Positions 1 through 9,134 of a stretch of DNA of 64,000 bases are shown piece after piece. The notes below the pieces were generated by a model. It was not told where the DNA came from. It worked only from the letters and a program-made list of their open reading frames with translations, and ran no database searches. Source of the DNA: an uncultured Muribaculaceae bacterium (GTDB lineage Bacteria > Bacteroidota > Bacteroidia > Bacteroidales > Muribaculaceae); the NCBI GenBank assembly GCA_905233845.1, contig CAJOFH010000018.1, positions 1 through 64,000 of the forward strand, read 5' to 3'. Position 1 is the stretch's first letter, and the number at the start of each line of letters is the position of its first letter. A program made the position numbers and the translations under genes.

Positions 1-10
1 TTGTCAACTA

Positions 11-41
11 CAAAGTTACAAAATATCTCGCTATTTTCCAA
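11..41 (-). promoter_or_regulatory. Outward promoter for a gene left of the window
   Basis: Read on the minus strand, TAACTTTG (18 to 11) is preceded by TTG (41-39) with a 20-base spacer. This matches the Bacteroidetes -33/-7 promoter. It would drive a gene lying beyond the left edge. Confidence 0.5.
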
Positions 42-137
42 ATATTAGCCCCACTATTTTTGATAAAAACAACATATTTCCTTATCCCGAACTCGGGTAT
101 TTATTGAAATTTACTTTTATTATTAAATAAAAAATTC

Positions 138-145
138 TATCTTTG
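138..145 (+). promoter_or_regulatory. -7 box upstream of the dockerin protein gene
   Basis: TATCTTTG matches the TAnnTTTG -7 consensus and lies about 95 bases before the ATG at 240. No TTG is found at the right distance upstream, so only half of the promoter is supported. Confidence 0.45.
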
Positions 146-239
146 TAGGCTCAAAAATCAACAAAACGTAACCAACACACTTGATTTGCAAACTTATTGG
201 CTTAATACACAATATTTTATAAACCAAATAATCTTTATT

Positions 240-1427
240 ATGAACAAAAAATTATTACTCTGTTTATTCATGTGGGTAATGTGCATGCCTGCCTTTGCCC
301 AAGAGACATTGACCGTGTTTGACGGAACGAGTGGAGATACAGGAACGTCAACATCACTAGTAACCAACGAATATGTTCCTGCTGTTATTGGTAATTGGAA
401 CAAGCCTACCAGAAGTCAATTCATTATACCTGCCTCATATTTAGCAGATATGAAAGGTGGTGAGATTACTTCTGTGAAGTTCTACACAACTAGTTATAAC
501 ACCCCCTACACTTCGGCCTCTACTGCCGATGTTTATGTGAAGGAGGTAGGCACTACTATAGTCGATAATTCTGCTTTAGAGCCAAAAGCTAATTGCACCA
601 TCGTGTACCAAGGCACTGTAACCGTTGAAAGAGTTGGTCCTACCAACCAAGAGTGGGGTGAAATGACCATCACATTTACTACACCTTGCAAGTATCGTGG
701 CGGCAATCTGCTCTTTGGAATTGACAATACATCCAACGCCGGTTGGAAACGTTTTCTTTTCCGTGGACAGAACGTGATGTGGCATGCATCTGCTGGTGGA
801 TACCAAATGACGGATACTTATTTTCCAATATGGCAACAGGACTTTCTTCCTTGGACCACTTTCACCTACACTCCTGGCGAACCTGAGCCAGCATTTGAGG
901 AGTTCTACATGGTGGGTACATTCAACGACTGGAACACAACCGAGGAAGGTGGTCGTCTAGTATTTGCAGCTTCCGAAGAAGATGGCGTTTATGAGGCCGA
1001 ATGCACACTTGAAGCTAATGCTGAGTTCAAGGTTATCACTCCCGATGCCGAGGGTGATGGTTGGATTTGGCTTGGTGGTCTTGATGAGAATGGTGCTGGT
1101 TACTTCTTGATTAACAGTGAACTGTTTAACCAACCCATTGCCATGGTTGATGGTGCAAACTTCCGCATTGAGCAGGGTGGTGAGTTTACCTTCAGTGTTA
1201 ATGCAAACGACATGACCCTCACAGTTACTCCTAAGGAAAAACCTGTCACTATTGGCGATGTGAACGGTGATGGCGAAGTGACTTCAGCCGACATTACCGC
1301 TCTATATACTTTCATACTCACTGGCGACGACAGCGATATCGTTAACGGTGACCAGGATAACGACGGCGATATCACAACTCACGACGTGACCGTAGTCTAC
1401 AACATTTTGCTTGGTATTAACGAATAA
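240..1427 (+). CDS. Secreted protein with CBM-like domain and C-terminal dockerin-like repeats
   Basis: A 395-residue exported protein. I chose the ATG at 240 rather than the upstream in-frame codon because it starts a clean signal peptide (MNKKLLLCLF, cleavage after AFAQ). Residues about 20-215 form a beta-rich domain I do not recognise. The next part begins FYMVGTFNDWN and resembles the starch-binding folds of SusE/SusF. The last 57 residues carry two calcium-loop repeats, DVNGDGEVTSAD and DQDNDGDITTHD, as in type I dockerins. Many gut Bacteroidales secreted proteins end this way although no cellulosome is known there. It stands alone and faces recA across a shared terminator. A role in polysaccharide binding at the cell surface is an inference; the substrate is unknown. 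Confidence 0.8.
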   Translation: MNKKLLLCLFMWVMCMPAFAQETLTVFDGTSGDTGTSTSLVTNEYVPAVIGNWNKPTRSQFIIPASYLADMKGGEITSVKFYTTSYNTPYTSASTADVYVKEVGTTIVDNSALEPKANCTIVYQGTVTVERVGPTNQEWGEMTITFTTPCKYRGGNLLFGIDNTSNAGWKRFLFRGQNVMWHASAGGYQMTDTYFPIWQQDFLPWTTFTYTPGEPEPAFEEFYMVGTFNDWNTTEEGGRLVFAASEEDGVYEAECTLEANAEFKVITPDAEGDGWIWLGGLDENGAGYFLINSELFNQPIAMVDGANFRIEQGGEFTFSVNANDMTLTVTPKEKPVTIGDVNGDGEVTSADITALYTFILTGDDSDIVNGDQDNDGDITTHDVTVVYNILLGINE

Positions 1428-1476
1428 CCAATTAGGGTTCAATGAGCAGCACATAGCGTGTTGCACTTAATAAAAT

Positions 1477-1513
1477 AATGCGGTGCGTAGCCTTTTATGG
1501 CTCGCACCGCATT
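1477..1513. terminator. Bidirectional terminator between dockerin gene and recA
   Basis: AATGCGGTGCG and CGCACCGCATT pair around a short loop that includes AGCC/GGCT. The hairpin separates two convergent genes and is flanked by A-rich and T-rich sequence on both sides. Confidence 0.7.
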
Positions 1514-1552
1514 TGATGTTTCGAAACAATTAGTAAGGAAAAGTGTTGTTTG

Positions 1553-2608
1553 TCACTTTTTCTTAGCGGGTGGGTTTTTCATGGCTTCAAAGATTTTGGC
1601 TTCGAGTTCTTCGGCAAGCTCTGGGTTGTCCTCGATGAGCTGTTTTGCGTTGTCGCGTCCTTGGAACTTTGTTCCCTCATAGGACAGCCAAGCACCACTC
1701 TTGTTAATGATGCCGAATTGGATGCCGAGGTCGATGATCTCACCAGTGCGTGAAATTCCCTTGCCGAACAGAATCTCAAACTCAGCCTTGCGGAATGGTG
1801 GGGCCACCTTGTTCTTCACCACTTTCACGCGTGTAAGGTTGCCAATTACTTGGTCGCCGTCCTTAAGTTGTCCGATGCGACGAATGTCGATGCGCACCGA
1901 AGCATAGAACTTAAGGGCATTACCGCCAGTGGTGGTCTCGGGATTGCCAAAGAGCACACCGAGTTTCTCACGCAGTTGGTTGATGAAGATGCATGTGGTG
2001 TTGGTCTTTGATATGGTAGCAGTGAGCTTGCGCAGAGCCTGTGACATGAGACGTGCTTGAAGACCCATCTTGCTCTCACCCATCTCGCCTTCGATTTCGG
2101 CCTTAGGGGTCAAGGCTGCGACGGAGTCAATTACCACGATGTCGACTGCCGAGGAGCGGATTAGCTGGTCGGCAATCTCGAGCGCCTGTTCGCCGTTGTC
2201 GGGCTGAGCAATCCATAGGTTGTTGACATCAACGCCCAATGACTCGGCATAAAAGCGGTCGAAAGCGTGTTCGGCGTCGATGATGGCAGCAATGCCGCCA
2301 GCCTTCTGTGCCTCAGCGATAGCGTGGATAGCAAGAGTGGTTTTACCGCTCGATTCGGGACCGTAAATCTCGATAATGCGTCCACGGGGATAGCCTCCCA
2401 CGCCGAGTGCGTAGTTCAAGCCAATCGAGCCGCTGGGGATTACTTCCACGTTCTCGATGTTATCGTCGCCAAGCTTCATGATAGAGCCGCGACCGTAGGT
2501 CTTGTCGATTTTGTCCATAGCCACTTGCAGGGCTTTGAGCTTTTCGGGCGAGGGAGCGATGCGTTGTGGCTGATCCATTGCCTCTTGGTTTAAAATGTCT
2601 TCGTTCAT
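1553..2608 (-). CDS. recA: Recombinase RecA
   Basis: A 351-residue RecA of usual length. It binds single-stranded DNA and uses ATP to drive strand exchange in recombinational repair. Walker A is visible as GPESSGKTT near residue 84, the Walker B stretch as [12 protein letters not shown], and the L2-loop region as [21 protein letters not shown]. The C-terminal tail is mixed acidic and ends in a basic run (PPAKKK). The start lies 22 bases after the stop of the bcp gene, so the two are probably one transcript. I see no SOS box, which fits Bacteroidales, where LexA control of recA is often absent. Confidence 0.98.
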   Translation of the reverse strand: MNEDILNQEAMDQPQRIAPSPEKLKALQVAMDKIDKTYGRGSIMKLGDDNIENVEVIPSGSIGLNYALGVGGYPRGRIIEIYGPESSGKTTLAIHAIAEAQKAGGIAAIIDAEHAFDRFYAESLGVDVNNLWIAQPDNGEQALEIADQLIRSSAVDIVVIDSVAALTPKAEIEGEMGESKMGLQARLMSQALRKLTATISKTNTTCIFINQLREKLGVLFGNPETTTGGNALKFYASVRIDIRRIGQLKDGDQVIGNLTRVKVVKNKVAPPFRKAEFEILFGKGISRTGEIIDLGIQFGIINKSGAWLSYEGTKFQGRDNAKQLIEDNPELAEELEAKIFEAMKNPPAKKK

Positions 2609-2630
2609 AGTTGTTGCAATATTTTACTGT

Positions 2631-3083
2631 TTATAAATTCAAGTTTAGGATTTGGTTGGCGCTATCTTTGGTGTTTACCTTATTGATGATATGGATAATA
2701 GTACCTTGCTCATCGGCGATGAAAGTTGTGCGCACGGTGCCCATATAGGTGCGTCCTGCCATCTTCTTCTCTTGCCACACACCGAAGGCTTGGTTGAGAG
2801 TGAGGTCTACGTCGGCGATGAGGGGAAAGGGGAGGTTGTGCTTGGCGGCAAACTTCTCGTGAGAAGCCGCACTGTCCTTGCTCACGCCCACGAGAGCGAA
2901 CCCCGCCTTCATGAGCTTGCCGTAGCCTTCGCTTAGGCTGCATGCTTCGGCAGTGCAACCGGGAGTGTTGTCCTTCGGGTAGAAATAAATGATAAGCTTT
3001 TTGCCAGCGAAGTCGCTCGCCTTAATGACGTTTCCTTGGGCGTCCTGTCCCAAAATCTCGGGTATTTTGTCTCCTATTTTCAT
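2631..3083 (-). CDS. bcp: Thioredoxin-dependent thiol peroxidase (Bcp/PrxQ type)
   Basis: A 150-residue peroxiredoxin that reduces hydrogen peroxide and organic peroxides in the cytoplasm at the expense of thioredoxin. The active-site motif PKDNTPGCTAEACSLS holds the peroxidatic Cys and, five residues on, the likely resolving Cys, which is the PrxQ/Bcp arrangement. The length is normal for the family. It is the first gene of a pair with recA, so peroxide defence and DNA repair are transcribed together here. That link is an observation of position only. Confidence 0.95.
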   Translation of the reverse strand: MKIGDKIPEILGQDAQGNVIKASDFAGKKLIIYFYPKDNTPGCTAEACSLSEGYGKLMKAGFALVGVSKDSAASHEKFAAKHNLPFPLIADVDLTLNQAFGVWQEKKMAGRTYMGTVRTTFIADEQGTIIHIINKVNTKDSANQILNLNL

Positions 3084-3106
3084 AATGTTGGTTTATTTTG
3101 ATGTTG

Positions 3107-3114
3107 CAAAGTTA
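3107..3114 (-). promoter_or_regulatory. -7 box for bcp-recA
   Basis: TAACTTTG on the minus strand, 24 bases upstream of the bcp start. A TTG lies 14 bases further upstream, which is short for a -33 element, so only the -7 box is supported. Confidence 0.4.
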
Positions 3115-3159
3115 TAAGAAGATATGCGCAAGATTTTTGCCCATACCATCTAAGAAGTG

Positions 3160-4074
3160 TTAATTATTTGTTTTTTTTGTGTTGTAGTTTTCGAGTGCTT
3201 TCTTCAATTCGCTCACAATTTGTGCCTTAAGTTCAGGTGGGCCAAGCACTTCTACACTACTTCCATGTGATAGCAGTCGTTCTTGTAAGTCGTAGGTATT
3301 GCGCATGTAGTAGTGGAAGATTGAGTAGTTGTCGTGCAGTTCTTCTTGCTGAGATGGATGCAGCGGCAAAGCTCTGAAATACTTGGCTTGTGTTGGCTCA
3401 GCTTTTATTGATATGCGCTTAGGTTCTGCCTGATTGGTAATGATGCCGTAGCAGTCGGCAAAGAACTCTTCGGGCGAAAAATCGTCGGGCATATTAAATT
3501 TTTCTTCGGTGATAATGACGTTTGCCATTCGGTCGAGCGAATAGGTTTTGATTTTCTTGTCGGCAGTGTTGTAGCCAATCACATACCACACCTGGCTGAA
3601 AATCTTGACGAAATAAGGCTCAATGACGATGCCGTGTTGCTGGTTAACTCGTTTATAGCTTTTGTAACTGAACTTGATGCGGTGGTTTTGTCGCATGGCA
3701 TCAATAATTATAGGCAAGAACTCTCGAGCTGAGGGCACATATTCGAGCAAAATTCGGCTTGAAAGATCGTTAGAGCTGGTTAACATGCTGCTAATTGACA
3801 TGGAGTCGAGCAACCACTGTTGTCGCTTGCTGGCGGTGTCGGTCCCGTTGTTGGCAATGTAGTATTCGTAGGTGGCAGGGTTGAGCTCGATGTCAATACC
3901 CAGCGTGTCGGCGATTCCGTTGCGATAGTTATAGAACGAACGCCGTGGCAGTGGCTCACCGTTGCTGAAGTCGCTCTGCTTCCACAACTCGTTAAGCCGT
4001 TCGCGTGTGATGGAGCCGTAACGCTCAATGGTGTCGACAATCCAGATATATTTGCTTATGACGTTCTTTGCCAT
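3160..4074 (-). CDS. WYL-domain transcriptional regulator
   Basis: A 304-residue regulator. An N-terminal helix-turn-helix-like part (about 1-60, with RLNELWKQSDFSNG) is followed by a WYL domain (about 130-215), where QVWYVIGYNTADKKIKTYSLDRM carries the typical W-Y and R-x-Y-S-L-D-R features. A C-terminal WCX-like extension follows. WYL proteins sense small ligands or nucleic acids and regulate nearby genes. Its ATG overlaps the stop codon of the symporter gene by one base (TAATG), so the two are translationally coupled. It may therefore control the symporter/muramidase operon, which is an inference from position. Confidence 0.88.
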   Translation of the reverse strand: MAKNVISKYIWIVDTIERYGSITRERLNELWKQSDFSNGEPLPRRSFYNYRNGIADTLGIDIELNPATYEYYIANNGTDTASKRQQWLLDSMSISSMLTSSNDLSSRILLEYVPSAREFLPIIIDAMRQNHRIKFSYKSYKRVNQQHGIVIEPYFVKIFSQVWYVIGYNTADKKIKTYSLDRMANVIITEEKFNMPDDFSPEEFFADCYGIITNQAEPKRISIKAEPTQAKYFRALPLHPSQQEELHDNYSIFHYYMRNTYDLQERLLSHGSSVEVLGPPELKAQIVSELKKALENYNTKKTNN

Positions 4075-5537
4075 TACTTAGAACTCTTTTTGAAGATAAA
4101 CAGGCCAAGCATAGTCAATGCTGCGTTGAGTAGAAGGAGTTCGAAACCAATGGTGTAGTCAAATTGGTCTTTGAGCCACCATTGTATAATCCAGCTCAGG
4201 ATTGGGGCTGCGATGCAGACGATGGGCACAAGTCGATCGCGAACACCAGTCTTGCACATCATGCCGTAAGCAAAGAGTCCAAGAATTGGACCATAGGTGT
4301 AGCTGGCGATGGAGTAAACGGCACTGATGGCATCGCTGTTGCTGATGGCATAGAACACGATTATCACTATTCCCATTCCCACAGCCATTGCCACATGTAC
4401 AATCTTTCTTGTTACGGATAGTTTCTTATCATCATTTTTCTTGTCAGCACCCAGAATGTCGACCGTGAACGAAGTTGTGAGCGAGGTAAGTGCCGAGCCA
4501 GCTGCCGAGTAAGCTGCAGCGACAAGACCGACAACAAATAGTATACCTGCAATCACCGGAATGCCTTCGCTCCAGATTACCGAGCCAAAGAGCTCATCAC
4601 TCTTATAGCTACTCAGGTCGGCGGGCAACATGCCTTTAGACTTGGCATACATCGAGAGCAGAGTACCCAAAATCAGGAACAAAGCAATAACGAAGAACTG
4701 GGTTACGCCACTCACTATCATGCCCTTTTGCGACTCTTTGGCATTGGGGCTTGCCAATGTGCGCTGCATCATGTCCTGGTCAAGGCCAGTCATGGCGATT
4801 GCCATGAAGATACCAGCAATAAACTGTTTCCAGAAGTAGGTTCCCTCCTTAGGATTGTCGAAGAAGAACATGCGCGAGCTCTCGTCGCTGGCCACAGCCT
4901 TGCACATCTCGGTGAAGTCGTAGCCCAGTCCCTTGGCGATGAAATAGATGCAAAGTACCACGCTCATGATGAGGCAGAAGCTCTTGAGTGTGTCGGTCCA
5001 GATTACAGTTTTCACACCACCTTGCAGTGTGTAGAGGAAAATTAATGCTGTAGTGACAATGACATTCAAGATAAAGGGGATGCCCAATGGATTGAACACA
5101 AGAAACTGCAAAGTGACGCACACGACATAGAAACGCACGGCGGCTCCCAGCATCTTGCTGATGAAGAAGAACCAAGCACCACTCTTGTGGGTCCTGGAGC
5201 CGAAGCGTTGCTCAAGGTAACCATAGATAGATACCAGATGGCGCTTGTAGAAGAGCGGGATGAGCACGTAAGCTATAATAAAGTAGCCTACAATGAATCC
5301 GAGTACCATTTGCAGGTAGCTATAGCCCTTGGCGAGTACCATGCCAGGCACCGAGATGAATGTAACGCCCGAGATTGGGGCGCCAATCATTGCGATTGCC
5401 ACGATGAACCAGGGGGCTTTGTTGCCGCCAGTGAGCGCGTCTTTGCTATCGCTCTTGCGGGTCGCAAACCAGGAAATTAGAAACAGTAGTATGAAGTAGC
5501 CAGCTATTGTGGCGATGATAATCCAAGGAGTAGACAT
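4074..5537 (-). CDS. Sodium:solute symporter (SSS family)
   Basis: A 487-residue inner-membrane transporter with about 13 hydrophobic helices. The N-terminal half has the SSS-type sequence MIGAPISGVTFISVPGMV and the later signature region GLVAAAYSAAGSALTSLTTS, which fits the Na+-binding TM8-like segment. The family takes up sugars, amino acids or sialic/muramic acids with Na+. It sits 73 bases downstream of a NamZ-like exo-muramidase gene and is coupled to a WYL regulator. In Tannerella forsythia an SSS transporter is linked to MurNAc use, so MurNAc or a muropeptide sugar is a reasonable but unproven substrate. Confidence 0.88.
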   Translation of the reverse strand: MSTPWIIIATIAGYFILLFLISWFATRKSDSKDALTGGNKAPWFIVAIAMIGAPISGVTFISVPGMVLAKGYSYLQMVLGFIVGYFIIAYVLIPLFYKRHLVSIYGYLEQRFGSRTHKSGAWFFFISKMLGAAVRFYVVCVTLQFLVFNPLGIPFILNVIVTTALIFLYTLQGGVKTVIWTDTLKSFCLIMSVVLCIYFIAKGLGYDFTEMCKAVASDESSRMFFFDNPKEGTYFWKQFIAGIFMAIAMTGLDQDMMQRTLASPNAKESQKGMIVSGVTQFFVIALFLILGTLLSMYAKSKGMLPADLSSYKSDELFGSVIWSEGIPVIAGILFVVGLVAAAYSAAGSALTSLTTSFTVDILGADKKNDDKKLSVTRKIVHVAMAVGMGIVIIVFYAISNSDAISAVYSIASYTYGPILGLFAYGMMCKTGVRDRLVPIVCIAAPILSWIIQWWLKDQFDYTIGFELLLLNAALTMLGLFIFKKSSK

Positions 5538-5610
5538 TATTCTAAGTGTTAAGTTGTAAATGTTAAGTATTAAGTGGAACGTGGAATGAGGAACGTGGAA
5601 AGCTTTAAGT

Positions 5611-6843
5611 TTATTCGGGATAGAGGAGGTATGGGCGGCGCTGTTCTTTGAAACGTCTCACGTCGTCTTGCCAGCGAGCACGGATTTCGTCGGCGCTCTT
5701 GCCTGCTTGTATCATCTCACGGATGTAGGTGCGCCCGGCAAGTTTGTCGAAGAACGGTGTGAAGAACTTGTCACCGATTTTGAGGTTGTTGTAGGCATCA
5801 ATCACGTACTCAAGGTTCATACCCTTCGCTATCACGTCCTCGGCTTTGAGGTTGTGCAGGTCAACACCGTGGCACAGTTTGTCCATTTGTGGTGGGGTCT
5901 TTGCTCCAGGACGGCTGGTTGGGGTGAATGAGAAATTGTAGCCTTTCATGTCGGGGTGGCCATACACCTGAAATGGCCAGTCGGTGCCGCGCCCTAGGCT
6001 CACTGGTGTGCCCTCAAAGTAGCATGTGGAAGGGTAGAGGTATATCGATAGCATATTTGGCAGGTTGGGCGATGGAGCTATGGGCAGCTCGTAGCGCGTT
6101 TGGTGCGTATAGTTCTTGCAGGGGATTACGGTGAGTTTTATCTTCTTGCCATCCTTTAGCCATCCCTCGCCGTTAGTCATCTTTGCTATCTCGCCCATTG
6201 TCATGCCGTGAACAGTGGTGATGGGCAGCCATCCCACTCCGCTCTTGAGATTCATGTCAAGGATGGGGCCGTCGACGGTCATTCCGTTGGGATTTGGGCG
6301 GTCAAAGACCACGAAATCCTTATCGTAGACCGCGGCAGCGTCCATCAAGTTGACCATGGTGATATAATAGGTATAGAATCGCAAGCCCACGTCTTGTATG
6401 TCGGTAACAATAACGTCGAATCGATCCATAGTCTCCTTGCTGGGCATACGGCTCTTTCCCTCGTATAGTGATGCGATGGGTATTCCCGTTTTCTCATCTA
6501 CGCTGCTTTTCACGCGCTCGCCTGCGTCAGCCTTACCACGGAAGCCGTGCTCTGGCGAGAAAATGATAGTTACATTAAGACCCTTCTCGAGCATCAAGTC
6601 GAGAGTGTGTTTGTCATGCTTTGCTCCTACCACGCCAGTCTGGTTGCTCAGCAGCGCTATGCGTTTGCCCTTAAGCAGTGGCAGGTACTCGCTGGTGCGC
6701 TCAGCCCCCACAATCACGGTGGTGGCAGCATGTGGTCGATGGCTCCGTCGCGCTTTTGTTCTGATTTTGGCTTCAGTACAACTCCACGCAGGCACCATCA
6801 TCAATACCAAAAGGAGAATAATTCCTGATATTAAAAGTTTCAT
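5611..6843 (-). CDS. NamZ-like exo-beta-N-acetylmuramidase (DUF1343)
   Basis: A 410-residue exported protein of the DUF1343 family, whose Bacillus member NamZ removes terminal MurNAc from peptidoglycan fragments. The start gives a hydrophobic signal sequence ending at WSC, so it may be a lipoprotein. Family features visible are LLSNQTGVVG, FSPEHGFRG with its Glu-His pair, DIQDVGLRFYTY, FDRPNPNG and the C-terminal IREMIQAGKSADEI. It is first in an apparent operon with a Na+ symporter and a WYL regulator, which suggests cleavage outside the inner membrane followed by uptake. I see no murK or murQ in the window. Confidence 0.88.
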   Translation of the reverse strand: MKLLISGIILLLVLMMVPAWSCTEAKIRTKARRSHRPHAATTVIVGAERTSEYLPLLKGKRIALLSNQTGVVGAKHDKHTLDLMLEKGLNVTIIFSPEHGFRGKADAGERVKSSVDEKTGIPIASLYEGKSRMPSKETMDRFDVIVTDIQDVGLRFYTYYITMVNLMDAAAVYDKDFVVFDRPNPNGMTVDGPILDMNLKSGVGWLPITTVHGMTMGEIAKMTNGEGWLKDGKKIKLTVIPCKNYTHQTRYELPIAPSPNLPNMLSIYLYPSTCYFEGTPVSLGRGTDWPFQVYGHPDMKGYNFSFTPTSRPGAKTPPQMDKLCHGVDLHNLKAEDVIAKGMNLEYVIDAYNNLKIGDKFFTPFFDKLAGRTYIREMIQAGKSADEIRARWQDDVRRFKEQRRPYLLYPE

Positions 6844-6871
6844 GCGAAAATAATGTTATAAATTCAAACAA

Positions 6872-6901
6872 CAAATTTACATATTTTTTCCATACGAGCA
6901 A
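6872..6901 (-). promoter_or_regulatory. Promoter of the muramidase-symporter operon
   Basis: Minus strand: TAAATTTG (6879-6872) preceded by TTG (6901-6899) with a 19-base spacer, 28 bases upstream of the muramidase ATG. Confidence 0.6.
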
Positions 6902-7016
6902 AAAAATGGCACACTTAAAGTACAACTTTTTTGTTTGAGAGGTTGCATCGTTATCTGCGTGGTTGACGATGCGCCTATTTTGATTATTAAAAATGATATG
7001 GTTTATTGCAGATTAT

Positions 7017-7047
7017 TTGTGTCGAAGACTATTTTTATATATTTTTG
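7017..7047 (+). promoter_or_regulatory. Promoter of the CHASE2 gene pair
   Basis: TTTG (7017-7020), 19 bases, TATTTTTG (7040-7047). The predicted RNA start falls at about 7051-7055, almost on the GTG at 7052, so the transcript may be nearly leaderless or translation may begin further in. Confidence 0.5.
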
Positions 7048-7051
7048 CAAA

Positions 7052-8320
7052 GTGAAAAAGAAAAAAGAAATATCAAGCTCTAAGTTCATAGAAAAACTGT
7101 TGTTGCGCATTTCTGGTAACAAGAAGACCATACTATGGTCGGCGATACTGTCGCTGATACTCTTGGTCTTGACATATTTCTATAACAATTTGCCACTTTT
7201 CACAGGTGAGAATCTTGTTGAGCTGGCTGCTTCAGAGTGGCTTAAGGAAACCATATTTGGAGAGCATGATGAGCTTAAAGATAGTGTGCTGCTTATAAAT
7301 GTTTCCTATGATAAGCAATTGACAGGAATATACACGACTCAACAGGAAAAGGTGGCTGACATTGATGGCAATGATGCCATAGGCAACACCGAAATTACCG
7401 ATCGTGAGAAATTGTATAAACTGTTAAGTGCATTAAAAGGCAAAAATTACAAATATATTTTTCTTGATATTGCTTTCAGCAATAATCTTGCGGCCACACC
7501 TGTTGACGACAAATTGTTTAAGTTGATTGAGGGCATGGAACGCATTGTGGTGGCCTATGATAGACGTAATGCTGGCGTGAAAGGTCTTGTTGATAGTGTA
7601 AAAATGTGGCCCAAAGTGGGATGCGTCAACTATAAGTCAACAATAGCAGAGACAAATTTTAAACGATTACGCTTAATACAAGGTGGCATGGCATCGATGC
7701 CCCTTAAGGTTTATCAAGAACTTGATAGTCAAGATGTTTGCAAGCATGGTATTATCTACACTAGTAATAGTCATTTATGCTATAATAGCATTTTTGTAGA
7801 TTTTCCTTTTGAAATTGAGGGAAACAATCCTCACGATTATTATAGGTATTTGAGTCGTGAGCTTGGTCACTATGATGTTGAGGATTCTGTTACTGTAGCC
7901 AATGATTGTGACAACCGTTATGTAGTGATAGGTGACATAGAAAATGACCTGCATGACACCTATGCTGGAATGCAACCTGGTTCTATTCTGATGTATAATG
8001 CATATCAGCACATCAAGAAAGGTTATCATCTTGTAAGGTTAATGTACGCCGTATCTTTTTTCTTACTTTATTTTTTCATTTCTTTTTTGATTCTTAAGAG
8101 GATGAATCTTCTTTATAAGATTCCATTGATTAAGAAGTCAAAGTCTGATTTGATTCATTTCTTGGTTGATATGGTAGGTTATGGCATAATATTGTTGATT
8201 GTTGCAGTTGTTGTGCATATTTTCTGTCATAGATCAATAAGCATTTTCTTGCCCACTCTATATTTCTCAATAATGAAATTTATTGTGAATTTAAAACATT
8301 CAAAAGCCGTAAAAAAATGA
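7052..8320 (+). CDS. CHASE2-domain membrane protein without output domain
   Basis: About 422 residues from the GTG at 7052. The frame is open from 6935, but the promoter at 7017-7047 argues against upstream starts. One N-terminal helix (ILWSAILSLILLVLTYF) is followed by an exported CHASE2 sensor domain with the usual landmarks: DSVLLINVSYDKQL, YKYIFLDIAFS, FVDFPFE and YVVIGDIENDLHDTYAG. Two or three C-terminal helices follow (about 335-410). CHASE2 domains normally sense outside signals and pass them to a kinase, cyclase or CHAT domain inside; none is attached here. The stop overlaps the next ATG by four bases. It converges on two CHAT protease genes. CHASE2 and CHAT are known to be fused or neighbouring in cyanobacteria and other phyla. 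Confidence 0.75.
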   Translation: MKKKKEISSSKFIEKLLLRISGNKKTILWSAILSLILLVLTYFYNNLPLFTGENLVELAASEWLKETIFGEHDELKDSVLLINVSYDKQLTGIYTTQQEKVADIDGNDAIGNTEITDREKLYKLLSALKGKNYKYIFLDIAFSNNLAATPVDDKLFKLIEGMERIVVAYDRRNAGVKGLVDSVKMWPKVGCVNYKSTIAETNFKRLRLIQGGMASMPLKVYQELDSQDVCKHGIIYTSNSHLCYNSIFVDFPFEIEGNNPHDYYRYLSRELGHYDVEDSVTVANDCDNRYVVIGDIENDLHDTYAGMQPGSILMYNAYQHIKKGYHLVRLMYAVSFFLLYFFISFLILKRMNLLYKIPLIKKSKSDLIHFLVDMVGYGIILLIVAVVVHIFCHRSISIFLPTLYFSIMKFIVNLKHSKAVKK

Positions 8321-9063
8321 GAAAGTCTTTGTTTTTTATATTCATTAGTTTAATGCTGAGTGTAGCTTCTTGGGGAAAAGTGTATAAAATCACTTATATT
8401 TTTCCTAAAGGAACTCAGCTAAAGATTGCAACCAAAACATATAAATTGAATGATACCATAAGTAGAGATAATCCTGATTTCACAAAAACAATCAAACTTA
8501 AGAAATCAAAAAAAAATAAGAATTTCTCTTTCACAATAAGAGATGTCGATACCAATAAAAACTTTACTTACTCAACGCAGTATTCTAAAGTTAAGAATCG
8601 GTCGTTTTGGGCTTTTCTTACTGATTCGTTCAATAATTATTGCAAAAACAATGGCGCAATGACTAAGGGAGACGATGATAATGAATTGTGTGGCAACTTG
8701 GTTATGAAGGATACAGAAACAACCGATACGCTTAAATCGCTTGATGTTATAGATCAGTATCACATTAAAAATATCGAATATAAGAGAGATACTACGGTTT
8801 TGCTGACCGACTCGGTAGATATTAAAATTGATTTCCCAAAAAATAAAGAATTCTACCTTATTTATAAATTAAAGAATGGCAAGAAAATAGAGAAGAAGCT
8901 GAGTGTTATTAATGATTATGTCAAAATTAAGAGAATAGACTGTGAAGGACTCAGCAACAAGTGTTACCCGAAAGGTATTGATGCTGTTTTGCTTGTGAGG
9001 AATGTGAAGCTAACAAGTGATAATGAAAGGAGCTATAATATAAGATTGATTCCCCTATATTGA
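8317..9063 (+). CDS. Small exported protein of unknown function, coupled to CHASE2 gene
   Basis: 248 residues. The signal peptide is MRKSLFFIFISLMLSVASWG. The mature protein is rich in Lys and Asn, has no membrane helix, and seems to hold two or three beta-rich repeats (YKITYIFPKGTQLKI and FYLIYKLKNGKKIEK look alike). I do not recognise the family. The ATG overlaps the stop of the CHASE2 gene (ATGA), so the two products are made together and could form a periplasmic pair. Downstream lies a strong terminator shared with the convergent CHAT operon. Confidence 0.7.
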   Translation: MRKSLFFIFISLMLSVASWGKVYKITYIFPKGTQLKIATKTYKLNDTISRDNPDFTKTIKLKKSKKNKNFSFTIRDVDTNKNFTYSTQYSKVKNRSFWAFLTDSFNNYCKNNGAMTKGDDDNELCGNLVMKDTETTDTLKSLDVIDQYHIKNIEYKRDTTVLLTDSVDIKIDFPKNKEFYLIYKLKNGKKIEKKLSVINDYVKIKRIDCEGLSNKCYPKGIDAVLLVRNVKLTSDNERSYNIRLIPLY

Positions 9064-9066
9064 TAT

Positions 9067-9110
9067 AAAAATCGTGGATGCCATCTAGTCAAGGCATCCA
9101 CGATTTTTTT
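9067..9110. terminator. Strong convergent terminator between CHASE2 pair and CHAT operon
   Basis: A 15-bp perfect stem (AAAATCGTGGATGCC with GGCATCCACGATTTT) around a 10-base loop. T-runs follow on both strands, so it should work both ways. Confidence 0.85.
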
Positions 9111-9134
9111 TAAACGCGAAAACTTAGTCAAAAC

